From positions 2,728,001 through 2,792,000 of the forward strand of contig NZ_AP028070.1 in the NCBI RefSeq assembly GCF_030297175.1: a DNA stretch of 64,000 nt, read 5' to 3'. Source of the stretch: Marinobacter sp. LA51. Lineage in GTDB: Bacteria > Pseudomonadota > Gammaproteobacteria > Pseudomonadales > Oleiphilaceae. This document shows, one piece after another, positions 1-9,383 of the stretch. The notes under the pieces are model-generated. The model did not search any database, was not told where the DNA came from, and saw only the letters and a program-made list of their open reading frames with translations. Positions within the stretch are counted from its first letter, which is position 1. Every line of letters begins with the position of its first letter. Position numbers and translations under genes: made by a program.

Positions 1-661
1 TGACCGTGCCCTCGGTTCCCGGCGAATTTGCCAGTTTGCCCAGGTACGAATTCAGGCTTGCCACCATCAGGCCATTGACTGTGAACTGGGCACCCTGGCT
101 CAGCCGCCACTCCGCGCGATTCCGGGGCAGGCGCAAGGCAATGTGATCGGCGTCCATTGCGGCAATCGATGCGGCCAGGGCAAACATCGCAATGAACAGG
201 TACTTGGTCAGTTCAATGTTATCCAGCAGGAAATCCGCCAGTCCCTGCTCGACAGTTTTGAACGCGCCCAGTGCAGGCGTGGCGTGCTTCAGGTTTTGCG
301 CATAGAGGCTGTACTTCTCCTGGCACAGCTCCAGGTTGCGCTCGAGCGAGGTGCGCACCGCATCCGGATTGGGAGGCGAGCTGAACAAGTCATCCGGATC
401 CGGCTGGTAGGCATCGATGCGCTTGCGCACCTCTGCGTCCACGTCCATTTCGAGCTGGCACGATGGTTCAGTCGCGTCCGGATTCAACAGATAGTAGTTG
501 GGCCAGGTTTGTTCCCCCACCCACAACAGGCGCGAATGCAGGGAATTGCCCATCCCAAGCAGCAGGGTAAATAGCAGAAGCAGCAGCAACACTACCCCGT
601 GCATACGATGCACGGGGTAAAGGGTTCTGGCTGCGGGCGCGGTAACGGCTCGCCAGTTCAT
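1..661 (-). CDS. TRAP transporter permease subunit, DctQ-like N-terminal part (cut by window edge)
   Basis: Reading frame open from an ATG at 661 to the left edge, about 220 residues seen, so the gene is incomplete. A short basic N-terminus is followed by a leucine-rich membrane segment (about residues 22-45), a soluble stretch of about 100 residues and further hydrophobic segments near residues 150-210. It lies 15 bases downstream of a periplasmic binding protein gene and a TatT-type lipoprotein gene, all on the minus strand. That context suggests the membrane part of a TRAP uptake system, with a DctQ-like or DctQ-fused arrangement. The family call leans on the neighbours more than on a motif, since the conserved large-permease region would lie beyond the edge. 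Confidence 0.55.
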   Translation of the reverse strand, partial: MNWRAVTAPAARTLYPVHRMHGVVLLLLLLFTLLLGMGNSLHSRLLWVGEQTWPNYYLLNPDATEPSCQLEMDVDAEVRKRIDAYQPDPDDLFSSPPNPDAVRTSLERNLELCQEKYSLYAQNLKHATPALGAFKTVEQGLADFLLDNIELTKYLFIAMFALAASIAAMDADHIALRLPRNRAEWRLSQGAQFTVNGLMVASLNSYLGKLANSPGTEGTV

Positions 662-676
662 CAATGTACTTCCCTG

Positions 677-1687
677 TTATTCACGATTGCCTGCGGTGCA
701 CTCGGAAGACGCCGGATTGCTGGCACAACGAATCTTGCTGAGTAGGCCCAGCATCTTGGGATGGTAGACATCGGGCGCACCATTCAGTCCGTCACGCATC
801 TCCAAGCGATTCTGGCGGAACATCTCCTGATAGCCCTGAATGTCCTTTTCCGGAATCTTCACCCACTTCTCATCCGGGATAGCCGCTTCCTGACCGGAGA
901 TCAGGTTCATCGCCTGCGGGAACATGCCCCAGGCCACTTCCCGTGCGGTTTGAGCTTTGGCGTCAGGCAGCACATCATCACGGGCAATCACTTGCATGGT
1001 CAGTTGGGCCAGAGGGTAGTCGACAACGCCTCCCTCTTTGCCAATGCCTTTATAGAGCTCCAGAGCCTCATAGGCGAAAGCCGGGGCATAGGCTGTATCG
1101 ACCGAGCCATTGTTAAACTTGCCGGCAAAGTTGGTGATGTCGGAAGGCACCACCGTGGCTTTGATGTAGTTCACCATGTGAATGGCGTCTTTCTGATAAT
1201 CCAGTGTTGCCATACGCTTACCTGCCAGTTCCCCAGCGGTATCAATGCTACGATCGTTGACGAACAGGTACCCGGCGCCCACCGGCACAATGCCCAGCAC
1301 TTCATAACCGTTTTCCTTCATCAGTGGTGCCGCTTTCGGCTGTGCCAGGGTCGCCAGCAAGGTTTTCAGATCATCGTAAGTTGGCAATGCACCCACGGCA
1401 CTGATGCTGCCAGTAAAACGGTTGAACGGACGAGTGCGAATGTCTGTTGCCGCCACTGCATCGCACTGGCCAGCATTGAAATCACCCACGGCCACGCCTT
1501 CATCAGTGTAGGGTTTGAGCTCAAAATCGACACCGTGGGCCTTCATCTCCAGCGCATAGTCCTTGACCATGTTGTAGAGATCACCGTTGACGCCTATTAC
1601 GTCAAACACGCACATGGACACGGTTTTGGCAGAAGCTACGGGAACAACAGCAGCAAGGGCGACTGCGGCGACGGATTTGCGGATCAT
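677..1687 (-). CDS. Periplasmic solute-binding protein of the TRAP operon (DUF6091-like)
   Basis: 336 residues with a clear Sec signal peptide (about residues 1-20, ending VASA). The mature part has the two-lobed binding protein look: a V-C-V-F-D segment right after the signal, then repeated alpha/beta segments and a C-terminal helix-rich end with two cysteines. It resembles the putative solute-binding proteins filed as DUF6091 rather than classical DctP. It sits between the TatT lipoprotein gene (58-base gap) and the permease gene (15-base gap), so the three are probably cotranscribed. The ligand cannot be told from sequence. Confidence 0.65.
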   Translation of the reverse strand: MIRKSVAAVALAAVVPVASAKTVSMCVFDVIGVNGDLYNMVKDYALEMKAHGVDFELKPYTDEGVAVGDFNAGQCDAVAATDIRTRPFNRFTGSISAVGALPTYDDLKTLLATLAQPKAAPLMKENGYEVLGIVPVGAGYLFVNDRSIDTAGELAGKRMATLDYQKDAIHMVNYIKATVVPSDITNFAGKFNNGSVDTAYAPAFAYEALELYKGIGKEGGVVDYPLAQLTMQVIARDDVLPDAKAQTAREVAWGMFPQAMNLISGQEAAIPDEKWVKIPEKDIQGYQEMFRQNRLEMRDGLNGAPDVYHPKMLGLLSKIRCASNPASSECTAGNRE

Positions 1688-1745
1688 AACGACCTCCGGG
1701 GCATTTTTATGTTTGTTGGTAGTCGGATAGTGGTAACTGGGCGTG

Positions 1746-2810
1746 TCAGAGCAGGTCGTCCAGACTCATGGTTTCGACGCTGTCGGTGTCTCGTTTCGGG
1801 CTCATCTTGCCGAAGTAACTCTGGGGCGTCCGGTGCCCGTAATTTGCAGTCCAGTGCTTATCGGAAGAAAACCGGATAACGGCGGCCGCCACTTCATCGA
1901 CCAACTGGTAGTCGTCCCATACCTCAACCTTGTCTTCAGAGGCTGCAAACTGCGCGATGGTCTCGGCCAGCACCTCCGGCCGGCCAAACGTTTCCGCCGC
2001 CACGGCTTCCAGTGCCAAGGATGCCCGCAGGCCCTTCTTCACACCAAGCTCGGAGCTGTGGTCCAGAACCGCCCAGGGATCCGGTGACATCGGCGGCTTG
2101 GTATCCGGCAGCAGCAACCAGACCAGGGCCCGAATCGAGTTGGGCAGGCCGCCCCATTTCTCGTTGTCGACACAAATCGCAGCACGCTCAGCCTGGGGCG
2201 CGATGTTACGAGGAATACCGGCCAGGGCGCCGGAGTTGGCGTCGTTTACGATCGCCTGCATCCCGGTCAGCAACCCGAGCAGGAAGGTCAGTTCATCCTG
2301 CTCGCTGAACAGGAATGGGCACTCCAGCGGTTCTTCCGCGGGATCAAATTCATAGGCCGCCATGGCGCGATTGAAGGCTGTTAGGCGACGTTCGGCAGTC
2401 TTGGCATTCAGGCGCTTGGCTTCTTCACGGGCGTCTTTGGCCGCCGGGACATTGCCCTCGAAATCGGCACGGAGGTAGGCAAGCTCGGCTTCCCAGGCCC
2501 GGTATTCCATGCAATTACCCGCAAGCAGCATCAGCAACGAACCGGTGGCATCCGGCGCATCGGTAACCCGTGAAAACGAATACAACAAAGGATCAATGCC
2601 CTCACCCAGCGAGCAGGCCATGTGCGGATCGGACATCTGCAGCACGTAGGGCGTGGCTTCGCCTTCAGAGTAGCCGGACAACACGGCGCCGGTGGTGCTG
2701 TAAATGGGATTGGCAGAACAACCGGCCAGCAACAAAAAGATAACTGCGGTCGCGATGAGCTTTACCACGCCACCGGAGCGCGTGAGGAGATACACCTGCG
2801 AGGAATTCAT
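1746..2810 (-). CDS. TRAP transporter TatT-component lipoprotein
   Basis: 354 residues with a hydrophobic N-terminal segment ending in a lipobox, LLAG-C31, so the mature protein should be a lipoprotein. The rest is largely helical and rich in charged residues. The layout matches the TatT (TRAP-associated T component) family, whose known member is a TPR-like protein that binds the substrate-binding partner. It is the first gene of the minus-strand operon, preceded by AGGA about six bases before the ATG. The role in handing substrate to the TRAP binding protein is inferred from the family. Confidence 0.7.
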   Translation of the reverse strand: MNSSQVYLLTRSGGVVKLIATAVIFLLLAGCSANPIYSTTGAVLSGYSEGEATPYVLQMSDPHMACSLGEGIDPLLYSFSRVTDAPDATGSLLMLLAGNCMEYRAWEAELAYLRADFEGNVPAAKDAREEAKRLNAKTAERRLTAFNRAMAAYEFDPAEEPLECPFLFSEQDELTFLLGLLTGMQAIVNDANSGALAGIPRNIAPQAERAAICVDNEKWGGLPNSIRALVWLLLPDTKPPMSPDPWAVLDHSSELGVKKGLRASLALEAVAAETFGRPEVLAETIAQFAASEDKVEVWDDYQLVDEVAAAVIRFSSDKHWTANYGHRTPQSYFGKMSPKRDTDSVETMSLDDLL

Positions 2811-2980
2811 AGTCCGTCCTGTCGTGCGTTTTTGTTATGAACGGCGATAAGCATGCTGCCATTCTTGTCCTACAAAAATGGCTTGAATGCCGATACCAAA
2901 TGCCGATCAGGCCAATGGCCTCTTTTGCACCGTGCAGAAGAAAAATGACGACTAACCGTCCGCCGAACCCTCACAAAAAC

Positions 2981-3006
2981 AAAAGGACCCTCTCGAGGGT
3001 CCTTTT
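2981..3006 (-). terminator. Rho-independent terminator of atuR
   Basis: An 11-bp perfect stem (AAAAGGACCCT at 2981-2991 and its complement at 2996-3006) with a CTCG tetraloop. It lies about 40 bases past the atuR stop on the minus strand. The minus-strand copy ends in a T run, as expected for intrinsic termination; the plus-strand side also has a T run, so it may work both ways. Confidence 0.8.
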
Positions 3007-3043
3007 TCTATGGCGATGCTTGCGAGCAGAGACGCAGGCGCGA

Positions 3044-3667
3044 TCAGGTCCCCGGGGCGAAGCCCATCATGGCCATGGTCTGATCGGTCAGCCCGTCCAG
3101 GGTTAATCCGCCACGCTCAGGACGGTACCAGGTGACCGTCCAGCTCAGGGCACCGGTAAGCATGCGGCGAACCACGAACGGATCCGCCAGCAGGCGTTCT
3201 TCCTGCCTCAGGGACTCAAGGGTATCCAGCCAGAGCTTTTCGTAGATGTCCCGCAACTCCAGCACATCCGCCTGGGACTCCTCAGCCAGGCTGCGCCACT
3301 CAAACACCAACACCGCCATGGCCTCTCCGGTCTGACCGTTGACCGATTCCAGCTCGGCGCGGACCAGCGCCCTCAACTTTTCCTGACTGGTCGGCGCTGC
3401 ATCCACCGCTGCCTGCATCAGCGCGGTGTTCAGCCGAATAGTCTCCACCATCACCGCCTTGAGGATTTCCTCTTTGGTGCGGAAATGGTGGAACAGACTG
3501 CCGGACTGGATGCCAACCGCGGCGGCCAAATCCCTGACCGTGGTGCGCTCATAGCCCTTGTCCCGGAACAGGCGAGCCGCCTCCTTCAACAGGCGACCGC
3601 GGGCGCCATTGGGGTCGGAGACAAGATTGTCCGAGATCAGGTCTTTCAGGATTTTGCTTTGGTTCAC
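3044..3667 (-). CDS. atuR: TetR-family regulator AtuR of acyclic terpene utilisation
   Basis: TetR-type repressor with an N-terminal helix-turn-helix (R-L-L-K-E-A-A-R-L-F, then T-V-R-D-L-A and G-S-L-F-H-H-F) and a variable ligand-binding C-terminal part. It is divergent from atuA, as atuR is in Pseudomonas aeruginosa, where it represses the cluster; acyl-CoA-type inducers are likely. The longest frame opens at a TTG at 3697. I prefer the GTG at 3667 because GGAAA stands six bases before it, giving 207 residues. An inverted repeat at 3728-3745 in the shared promoter region is its probable operator. Assignment rests on family plus synteny. Confidence 0.8.
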   Translation of the reverse strand: MNQSKILKDLISDNLVSDPNGARGRLLKEAARLFRDKGYERTTVRDLAAAVGIQSGSLFHHFRTKEEILKAVMVETIRLNTALMQAAVDAAPTSQEKLRALVRAELESVNGQTGEAMAVLVFEWRSLAEESQADVLELRDIYEKLWLDTLESLRQEERLLADPFVVRRMLTGALSWTVTWYRPERGGLTLDGLTDQTMAMMGFAPGT

Positions 3668-3720
3668 AATGGCTTTCCGGCAGTCGAAACAGGCCAATGA
3701 TTCTACCCGACATTTCCCTG

Positions 3721-3750
3721 TTTACAAACCAAGCGCTTGCTTGGTATCGT
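3721..3750 (+). promoter_or_regulatory. Putative atuA promoter with embedded AtuR operator
   Basis: An inverted repeat ACCAAG-N6-CTTGGT occupies 3728-3745. It fills almost exactly the 18-base space between a -35-like TTTACA (3721-3726) and a -10-like TATCGT (3745-3750) reading toward atuA. A TetR dimer bound there would block RNA polymerase. The inner ten bases, CAAGCGCTTG, are themselves palindromic. The repeat is seen directly; the promoter and the AtuR assignment are inferred. Confidence 0.5.
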
Positions 3751-3831
3751 CAAAGCCATCCAAGGACACTATCGAAAGACGCAGGCTGCTCTCCACGGCC
3801 TGACCGCCTCCGACTCAAAAGGTTTTGACGC

Positions 3832-5652
3832 ATGACAGACACCGCCAAAGACACCGGAAAAACCATCCGCATCGGCTGTTCGGCTGCGTTCTGGGGGGAT
3901 ACCGAAACCGCCGCTGCACAGCTCGTTCGCGGCGGTCGGATTGATTATCTGGTGGCGGATTACCTGGCTGAAATCACCATGTCGATCATGGCCGGGCAGA
4001 AGATGAAGGACCCGTCTCAGGGCTATGCCCGGGACTTTGTGCAAACGGTTATGGGTCCGCTGCTGGGTGAGATTCGCGAGAAAGGCATCCGGGTTCTGGC
4101 CAATGCCGGCGGTGTTAATCCGGTGGCCTGCCGGGATGCCTTGCAGGCACTGTGCGAACAGGCCGGCGTTGAAATGAAGATCGCCCTGGTCCTGGGCGAT
4201 GATCTGCTGCCAGAAAAGAGAACCCTGGCTGAGGCCGGCATTACCGAAATGACCACCGGCCAGCCGATGCCACCGATGATGGTGAGCCTGAACGCCTATC
4301 TGGGCGCGCCCGGCCTGGTGGCGGCGCTGGACCAAGGTGCAGACATTGTGATCACCGGCCGCGTTGCCGACAGCGCTTTGGTACTGGCGCCTCTGGTGTA
4401 CGAATTCGGATGGGACTGGTCCGACTACGACAAACTGGCCCAGGGCAGCCTGGCCGGCCACCTGCTGGAGTGCGGCGCACAGGTGACAGGCGGCAATTTT
4501 ACCGACTGGGAACAGGTGGCCGATGGTTACGCGGACATGGGCTTTCCGATTGCCGAGGTCAATGCCGGCGGCGAGTTCGTCATCACCAAACCCGAAGGCA
4601 CTGGCGGCCAGGTGAGCCTGGGCACGGTGGCGGAACAACTGGTGTACGAGATTGGTGACCCACGGGCCTACCTGCTGCCCGATGTAACCTGCGATTTCAC
4701 CCGAGTGAGCCTGAAAGAAACCGGGCCAGACCAGGTCACCGTAAACGGTGCTATCGGCCTCCCCCCTACCGACAGCTACAAGGTGTCCGGCACCTGGCCC
4801 GACGGCTTCAAATGCACGGTTACCTTCCTGATGGCGGGCCTTAACGCACCGGCCAAGGCCCAAAAAGTGGCCGACGCTATCCTGACAAAAACCTCGCGCC
4901 TGTTCTGGGAGCGGGACCTGCCGGACTATACGGAAACCAGCGTGGAACTACTGGGCACCGAGGCCACATACGGCGCTCACGGTCGCGGCGGTGAAAGCCG
5001 GGAAGTCGTGGTGAAGATCAGCACCGCACACCCGAAGAAAGAAGCACTGGTGCTGTTCTCACGGGAAATTGCCCAGGCCGCTACCGGCATGGCACCCGGC
5101 CTGACCGGCATTGTTGGAGGTCGCCCGGCGGTATGGCCGAAAATCCGGCTGTTCTCCTGCCTGGTGCCCAAGAGTATGACCTCAGTTTCAGTGGACCTCG
5201 ACGGTGACCGCCAGCAGGTACCGGTCGCCACCGACGGCGGCTTCGACTCCTGCCAGCTGACCGAAGAACCGGCAAACCAGACCGCCCCGGAAACCGACAC
5301 CACTGTCCCCCTGATCGAACTGGCCTGGGCCCGCAGTGGCGACAAAGGCGATCACAGCAACATCGGCGTTGCTGCCCGCCATCCCGATTTCCTGCCTTTC
5401 ATCGATGCCGCGCTGACTGAAACCGCCGTTGCCGAGTGGATGCAACACACCCTCAACCCCGACACCGGCAAAGTCACCCGCTGGGCCATGCCGGGGCTGA
5501 ACGCCTTTAACTTCCTGCTGGAGCACAGCCTGGGCGGAGGCGGCGTTGCCAGCCTGCGCATCGACCCTCAAGGCAAGGCCTTTGCCCAGCAACTTCTCGA
5601 ATTTCCGGTTCCGGTTAGCCGGGCTGCCATGGAAAAAGGACACCGTACATGA
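3832..5652 (+). CDS. atuA: Acyclic terpene utilisation protein AtuA
   Basis: 606 residues belonging to the AtuA family (DUF1446 N-terminal region, about residues 10-450, followed by a C-terminal AtuA-specific domain, about 485-600, with A-R-S-G-D-K-G-D). AtuA is required for growth on citronellol or geraniol in pseudomonads, but its precise reaction is not settled. It is the first gene of the operon and overlaps atuB by four bases. The family is unmistakable from the opening glycine/alanine-rich segments and from being followed by atuB to atuH in canonical order. Confidence 0.9.
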   Translation: MTDTAKDTGKTIRIGCSAAFWGDTETAAAQLVRGGRIDYLVADYLAEITMSIMAGQKMKDPSQGYARDFVQTVMGPLLGEIREKGIRVLANAGGVNPVACRDALQALCEQAGVEMKIALVLGDDLLPEKRTLAEAGITEMTTGQPMPPMMVSLNAYLGAPGLVAALDQGADIVITGRVADSALVLAPLVYEFGWDWSDYDKLAQGSLAGHLLECGAQVTGGNFTDWEQVADGYADMGFPIAEVNAGGEFVITKPEGTGGQVSLGTVAEQLVYEIGDPRAYLLPDVTCDFTRVSLKETGPDQVTVNGAIGLPPTDSYKVSGTWPDGFKCTVTFLMAGLNAPAKAQKVADAILTKTSRLFWERDLPDYTETSVELLGTEATYGAHGRGGESREVVVKISTAHPKKEALVLFSREIAQAATGMAPGLTGIVGGRPAVWPKIRLFSCLVPKSMTSVSVDLDGDRQQVPVATDGGFDSCQLTEEPANQTAPETDTTVPLIELAWARSGDKGDHSNIGVAARHPDFLPFIDAALTETAVAEWMQHTLNPDTGKVTRWAMPGLNAFNFLLEHSLGGGGVASLRIDPQGKAFAQQLLEFPVPVSRAAMEKGHRT

Positions 5653-6515
5653 GCTATCAATCCATTTTTCATCCCGAGCTGTTCAAGGGCCAGACCTTCA
5701 TCGTGACCGGAGGCGGCTCCGGCATTGGCCGCTGTACCGCCCACGAACTGGCCGCCCTCGGCGCCCAGGTCGCTCTGGTCGGTCGCAAGGCCGAGAAGGT
5801 TGAAACCGTAAAGGCCGAGATCCTCGAAGACGGCGGCATTGCCTCCGCCCACGTCTGCGACATCCGCGAGGAAGAATCGGTCAAGGCCACCGTGGCCGCC
5901 ATCCTTGAAGAACACGGCGGGCTGAACGGTGTAGTCAACAACGCAGGCGGCCAATTTCCGTCACCGCTGACCGGCATCAACCAGAAAGGCTGGGAAACCG
6001 TGGTCCGGACCAACCTGACCGGCGGTTTCCTGATGGCGCGGGAGGCCTACACCCAGGCCCTGGCCAACACTGGCGGCGCCATCGTTAACATCGTCGCAGA
6101 CATGTGGGGCGGCATGCCCGGCATGGGGCACTCAGGTGCGGCGCGGGCGGGCATGGTCAACTTCACTCAGACAGCGGCCGTGGAATGGGGTACTTCCGGC
6201 GTGCGCGTCAACGCGGTTGCACCGGGCTGGATTGCCTCCAGCGGCATGGATAACTACCCCGAACAGATGAAGGAATGGATCCGCAGCCTCAGCGACAACG
6301 TGCCCATCAAGCGCATGGGCACCGAATCGGAAGTCAGCGCCGCCATCTGCTTCCTGCTCAGCCCCGGAGCTGCGTTCATCAGCGGCGACTGCCTGCGCAT
6401 CGACGGCGGTGCCTCTCAGGGTGGCCGGATGTGGCCCTTCCCCAAGGCCAAAAACAACGAGCCGTTCAATGGCTTCCACCGCGCCACCACCCCGAAAGTG
6501 CTGAGCGACGACTGA
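5649..6515 (+). CDS. atuB: Short-chain dehydrogenase/reductase AtuB
   Basis: 288 residues, SDR fold: nucleotide-binding T-G-G-G-S-G-I-G near residue 20 and N-N-A-G-G near 97. The usual active-site Y-x-x-x-K is replaced by H161-x-x-x-R165 (in G-H-S-G-A-A-R-A-G), a pattern shared with 2,4-dienoyl-CoA reductase-like SDRs that lack the catalytic tyrosine. The N-N-A-G-G-Q-F-P segment fits that subfamily too. The start overlaps the atuA stop (ATGA). Its place in the pathway suggests reduction or oxidation of an acyclic terpenoid or its CoA ester, but the substrate is not evident. Confidence 0.82.
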   Translation: MSYQSIFHPELFKGQTFIVTGGGSGIGRCTAHELAALGAQVALVGRKAEKVETVKAEILEDGGIASAHVCDIREEESVKATVAAILEEHGGLNGVVNNAGGQFPSPLTGINQKGWETVVRTNLTGGFLMAREAYTQALANTGGAIVNIVADMWGGMPGMGHSGAARAGMVNFTQTAAVEWGTSGVRVNAVAPGWIASSGMDNYPEQMKEWIRSLSDNVPIKRMGTESEVSAAICFLLSPGAAFISGDCLRIDGGASQGGRMWPFPKAKNNEPFNGFHRATTPKVLSDD

Positions 6516-6525
6516 GGAGAACGCC

Positions 6526-8142
6526 ATGCAAGTTCTGGAAACCACGGTCACTCCCCAGTCGGAGGAATTCCAGGCCAACGCCGAGGCTATGGAAGCACAC
6601 ATCCAGACCTTCCGGGAGGTGGAGCAAAAGGTGCTGGACCTGGCAGAAGCGGCGCGGGAAAAGTTCACCAAGCGGGGCAAGCTGCTGCCCCGGGATCGCA
6701 TTAACCGGCTGCTGGATCGGGGTACACCGTTTCTGGAACTCTGCTCCCTGGCGGGTTACCAGATGCATGATGACAAAGACGGCAGCCTCGCTGGTGGCGG
6801 CATCATTGCCGGCATTGGCACGGTCAGTGGCATCCGCTGCCTGGTCGTGGCCAGCAACAGTGCCATCAAAGGCGGCACCATCACTCCAGCCGGTCTGGAC
6901 AAGACCCTGCGCCTGCACCAGATCGCCATGGAAAATAAACTGCCGGTGGTCTCGCTGTCCGAAAGTGGCGGCGCCAACCTTAACTACGCCACCGATATTT
7001 TCGTGCAGGGGGCAAGAAGCTTTGCCAACCAGGCCCGCATGTCTGCCGCCGGCATTCCCCAGGTAACCGTGGTGCACGGCAACGCCACCGCCGGCGGCGC
7101 CTATCAGCCGGGCCTGTCTGACTACGTGGTGGCGGTGCGCGGCAAGGCCAAGATGTTCCTGGCCGGGCCACCGCTGCTGAAAGCCGCCACCGGCGAAGTA
7201 GCCACCGATGAAGAACTGGGTGGAGCGGAAATGCACGCACAGGTCGCCGGCACCGCCGAATACCTGGCCGAGGACGACGCCGACGGTATCCGCCAGGCCC
7301 GCAATATCCTCGAAGCCTTGTCCTGGAACGAGCAGCTACCACCTCAGCGCGAGCTGACCTGGGACGAGCCGTGTTTACCAGCGGAGGAACTGCTGGGGGT
7401 GATCCCGTCCGATTCCAAGAAACCCTACGACGTTCGTGAAATCCTCGCCCGAATTGCCGACAGCTCGAAATTCATGGATTTCAAGAATGAGTTCGATGAC
7501 CAGACCGTATGCGGCACCATCCGCATCGAGGGCCATGCGGTCGGCATCATCGGCAACAACGGCCCGATCACCCCGGCTGGCAGCGCCAAGGCGGCCCAGT
7601 TCATCCAGCTGTGCGATCAGGCCGGTACGCCGCTGCTGTTCCTGCACAACACCACCGGCTTCATGGTGGGCACCCACTCCGAGCAGAACGGCATCATCAA
7701 GCACGGCTCCAAGATGATCCAGGCGGTCGCCAACTGCCGGGTACCAAAGATCGCCATCGTGATCGGCGGCTCCTATGGTGCAGGTAACTACGCCATGTGC
7801 GGCCGCGGCCTGGACCCGCGTTTCATCTTTGCCTGGCCCAACAGCCGCACCGCGGTTATGGGCCCGGCCCAGGCCGGCAAGGTGATGCGCATCGTGGCCG
7901 AAGACAAGCAAAGACGCAGCGGCATGGAACCGGACCCGAAGACCCTCGATTTTCTCGAGCAGGCTACCGCCAAGAAACTCGAAGACGGCTCCACGGCCCT
8001 TTACGGCACGGCCCGGCTGTGGGACGACGGCCTGATAGACCCGCGGGATACCCGCCGGGTACTGGCGCTGGTGCTGTCGGTCTGTCGCGAAGCCGACGCC
8101 CGTCCATTACGCCCCAATTCGTTCGGTGTCGCCCGGCTGTAA
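6526..8142 (+). CDS. atuC: Geranyl-CoA carboxylase beta (carboxyltransferase) subunit
   Basis: 538 residues, a biotin-dependent carboxyltransferase of the propionyl/methylcrotonyl-CoA carboxylase beta family, with N- and C-terminal crotonase-like halves (about residues 30-290 and 300-525). Typical segments include S-E-S-G-G-A-N near 145 and G-N-N-G near 340. With AtuF it should carboxylate cis-geranyl-CoA to isohexenyl-glutaconyl-CoA. GAGGAG precedes the ATG. A paralogous methylcrotonyl-CoA carboxylase is possible by sequence alone, but its place between atuB and atuD decides for atuC. Confidence 0.9.
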   Translation: MQVLETTVTPQSEEFQANAEAMEAHIQTFREVEQKVLDLAEAAREKFTKRGKLLPRDRINRLLDRGTPFLELCSLAGYQMHDDKDGSLAGGGIIAGIGTVSGIRCLVVASNSAIKGGTITPAGLDKTLRLHQIAMENKLPVVSLSESGGANLNYATDIFVQGARSFANQARMSAAGIPQVTVVHGNATAGGAYQPGLSDYVVAVRGKAKMFLAGPPLLKAATGEVATDEELGGAEMHAQVAGTAEYLAEDDADGIRQARNILEALSWNEQLPPQRELTWDEPCLPAEELLGVIPSDSKKPYDVREILARIADSSKFMDFKNEFDDQTVCGTIRIEGHAVGIIGNNGPITPAGSAKAAQFIQLCDQAGTPLLFLHNTTGFMVGTHSEQNGIIKHGSKMIQAVANCRVPKIAIVIGGSYGAGNYAMCGRGLDPRFIFAWPNSRTAVMGPAQAGKVMRIVAEDKQRRSGMEPDPKTLDFLEQATAKKLEDGSTALYGTARLWDDGLIDPRDTRRVLALVLSVCREADARPLRPNSFGVARL

Positions 8143-8198
8143 TCCGGCGGCACAGACACAACAATTAAGAACCGATTTCAGACAAGGAGAACAACAAA

Positions 8199-9359
8199 AT
8201 GAAATTCACCGAAGAGCACGAAGCGCTGCGAAAAACAGTTCGGGACTTCGTCGAGAAAGAGATCAATCCGCACTGCGACGAGTGGGAAGAAGCCGGCGAG
8301 TTCCCGATTCACGACGTGTTCAAGAAACTGGGCAAGCTCGGCATTCTGGGCATCCAGAAGCCGGAAGAATACGGCGGCATGGGTCTCGACTACAGCTACA
8401 ACCTGGTGGCCGCTGAAGAACTGGGCATGGCCCATTGCGGTGGTGTGCCCCTGGCTGTCGGTGTACAAACCGACATGTGCACCCCGGCCATCGCCCGGTT
8501 TGGCTCCGATGAACTCAAACGCACCTTCCTTGCTCCCGCCATCACCGGTGACATGGTCGGCTGTATCGGCGTCAGCGAAGTGGGCGCAGGCTCCGATGTT
8601 GCCAACACCAAAACGGTTGCCCGGGCAGACGGCGACGACTACATCATCAACGGCTCGAAGATGTGGATCACCAACAGCCCGAAAGCCGACTTCATTTGCC
8701 TGCTGGCCAACACCAGCGACGACAAGCCCCACAAGAACAAATCCCTGATCGTGGTGCCAATGAACAGCCCGGGCATTTCCTTTAGCCCGCACCTGAACAA
8801 ACTGGGCATGCGCTCCTCGGAAACCGCCCAGATCTTCTTCGACGATGTGCGCGTGCCCCGACGCTACCGCATCGGCGCCGAAGGCACCGGCTTCATGATG
8901 CAGATGCTGCAGTTCCAGGAAGAACGCATGTGGGGCGCGGCTAACGTCATCAAGTCCCTGGAAAACTGCGTCGACAAAACCATCGACTACTGCCGGGAAC
9001 GCAAAACCTTCGGCCAGTCACTGCTCGACAACCAGGTGATTCACTTCCGACTGGCTGAGCTGCAGACCGAAATCGAAGCCCTGCGCGCCCTCACCTACCA
9101 GGCCTGCGAACTGCACATCGAAGGCAAGGACGTCACCAAGCTGGCCTCCATGGCCAAGCTAAAAGCCGGCCGACTGGGCCGCGAGGTTACCGACAGCTGC
9201 CTGCAGTACTGGGGCGGCATGGGCTACATGTGGGACAACCCGCTGTCGCGGGCCTTCCGGGACGTTCGCCTGGTCTCCATTGGCGGCGGCGCCGACGAAA
9301 TCATGCTGGGCATCATCTGCAAAATGATGGGCACACTACCGGGCAAACAACGCAATTAA
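8199..9359 (+). CDS. atuD: Citronellyl-CoA dehydrogenase
   Basis: 386 residues, FAD-dependent acyl-CoA dehydrogenase of normal length with N-terminal helical, middle beta (G-C-I-G-V-S-E, near 120) and C-terminal helical domains. The C-terminal signature reads S-I-G-G-G-A-D-E-I-M, so the catalytic glutamate of the medium-chain Y-E-G-T motif is absent at that place. As in isovaleryl-CoA-type enzymes, the base must come from another position. Converts citronellyl-CoA to geranyl-CoA in the atu pathway. A strong AAGGAG lies before the ATG. Identity rests on family and exact synteny. Confidence 0.88.
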   Translation: MKFTEEHEALRKTVRDFVEKEINPHCDEWEEAGEFPIHDVFKKLGKLGILGIQKPEEYGGMGLDYSYNLVAAEELGMAHCGGVPLAVGVQTDMCTPAIARFGSDELKRTFLAPAITGDMVGCIGVSEVGAGSDVANTKTVARADGDDYIINGSKMWITNSPKADFICLLANTSDDKPHKNKSLIVVPMNSPGISFSPHLNKLGMRSSETAQIFFDDVRVPRRYRIGAEGTGFMMQMLQFQEERMWGAANVIKSLENCVDKTIDYCRERKTFGQSLLDNQVIHFRLAELQTEIEALRALTYQACELHIEGKDVTKLASMAKLKAGRLGREVTDSCLQYWGGMGYMWDNPLSRAFRDVRLVSIGGGADEIMLGIICKMMGTLPGKQRN

Positions 9360-9383
9360 GCAACCTTAGTGGAGTTGGTTGGG

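Noticed and set aside
3769..4863. Long 364-codon frame antisense to atuA
   Set aside because: It mirrors the codon bias of the atuA frame, has no family resemblance, and covers the atuR-atuA promoter. The same holds for other long antisense frames, such as 10180-11061 and 43604-45007.
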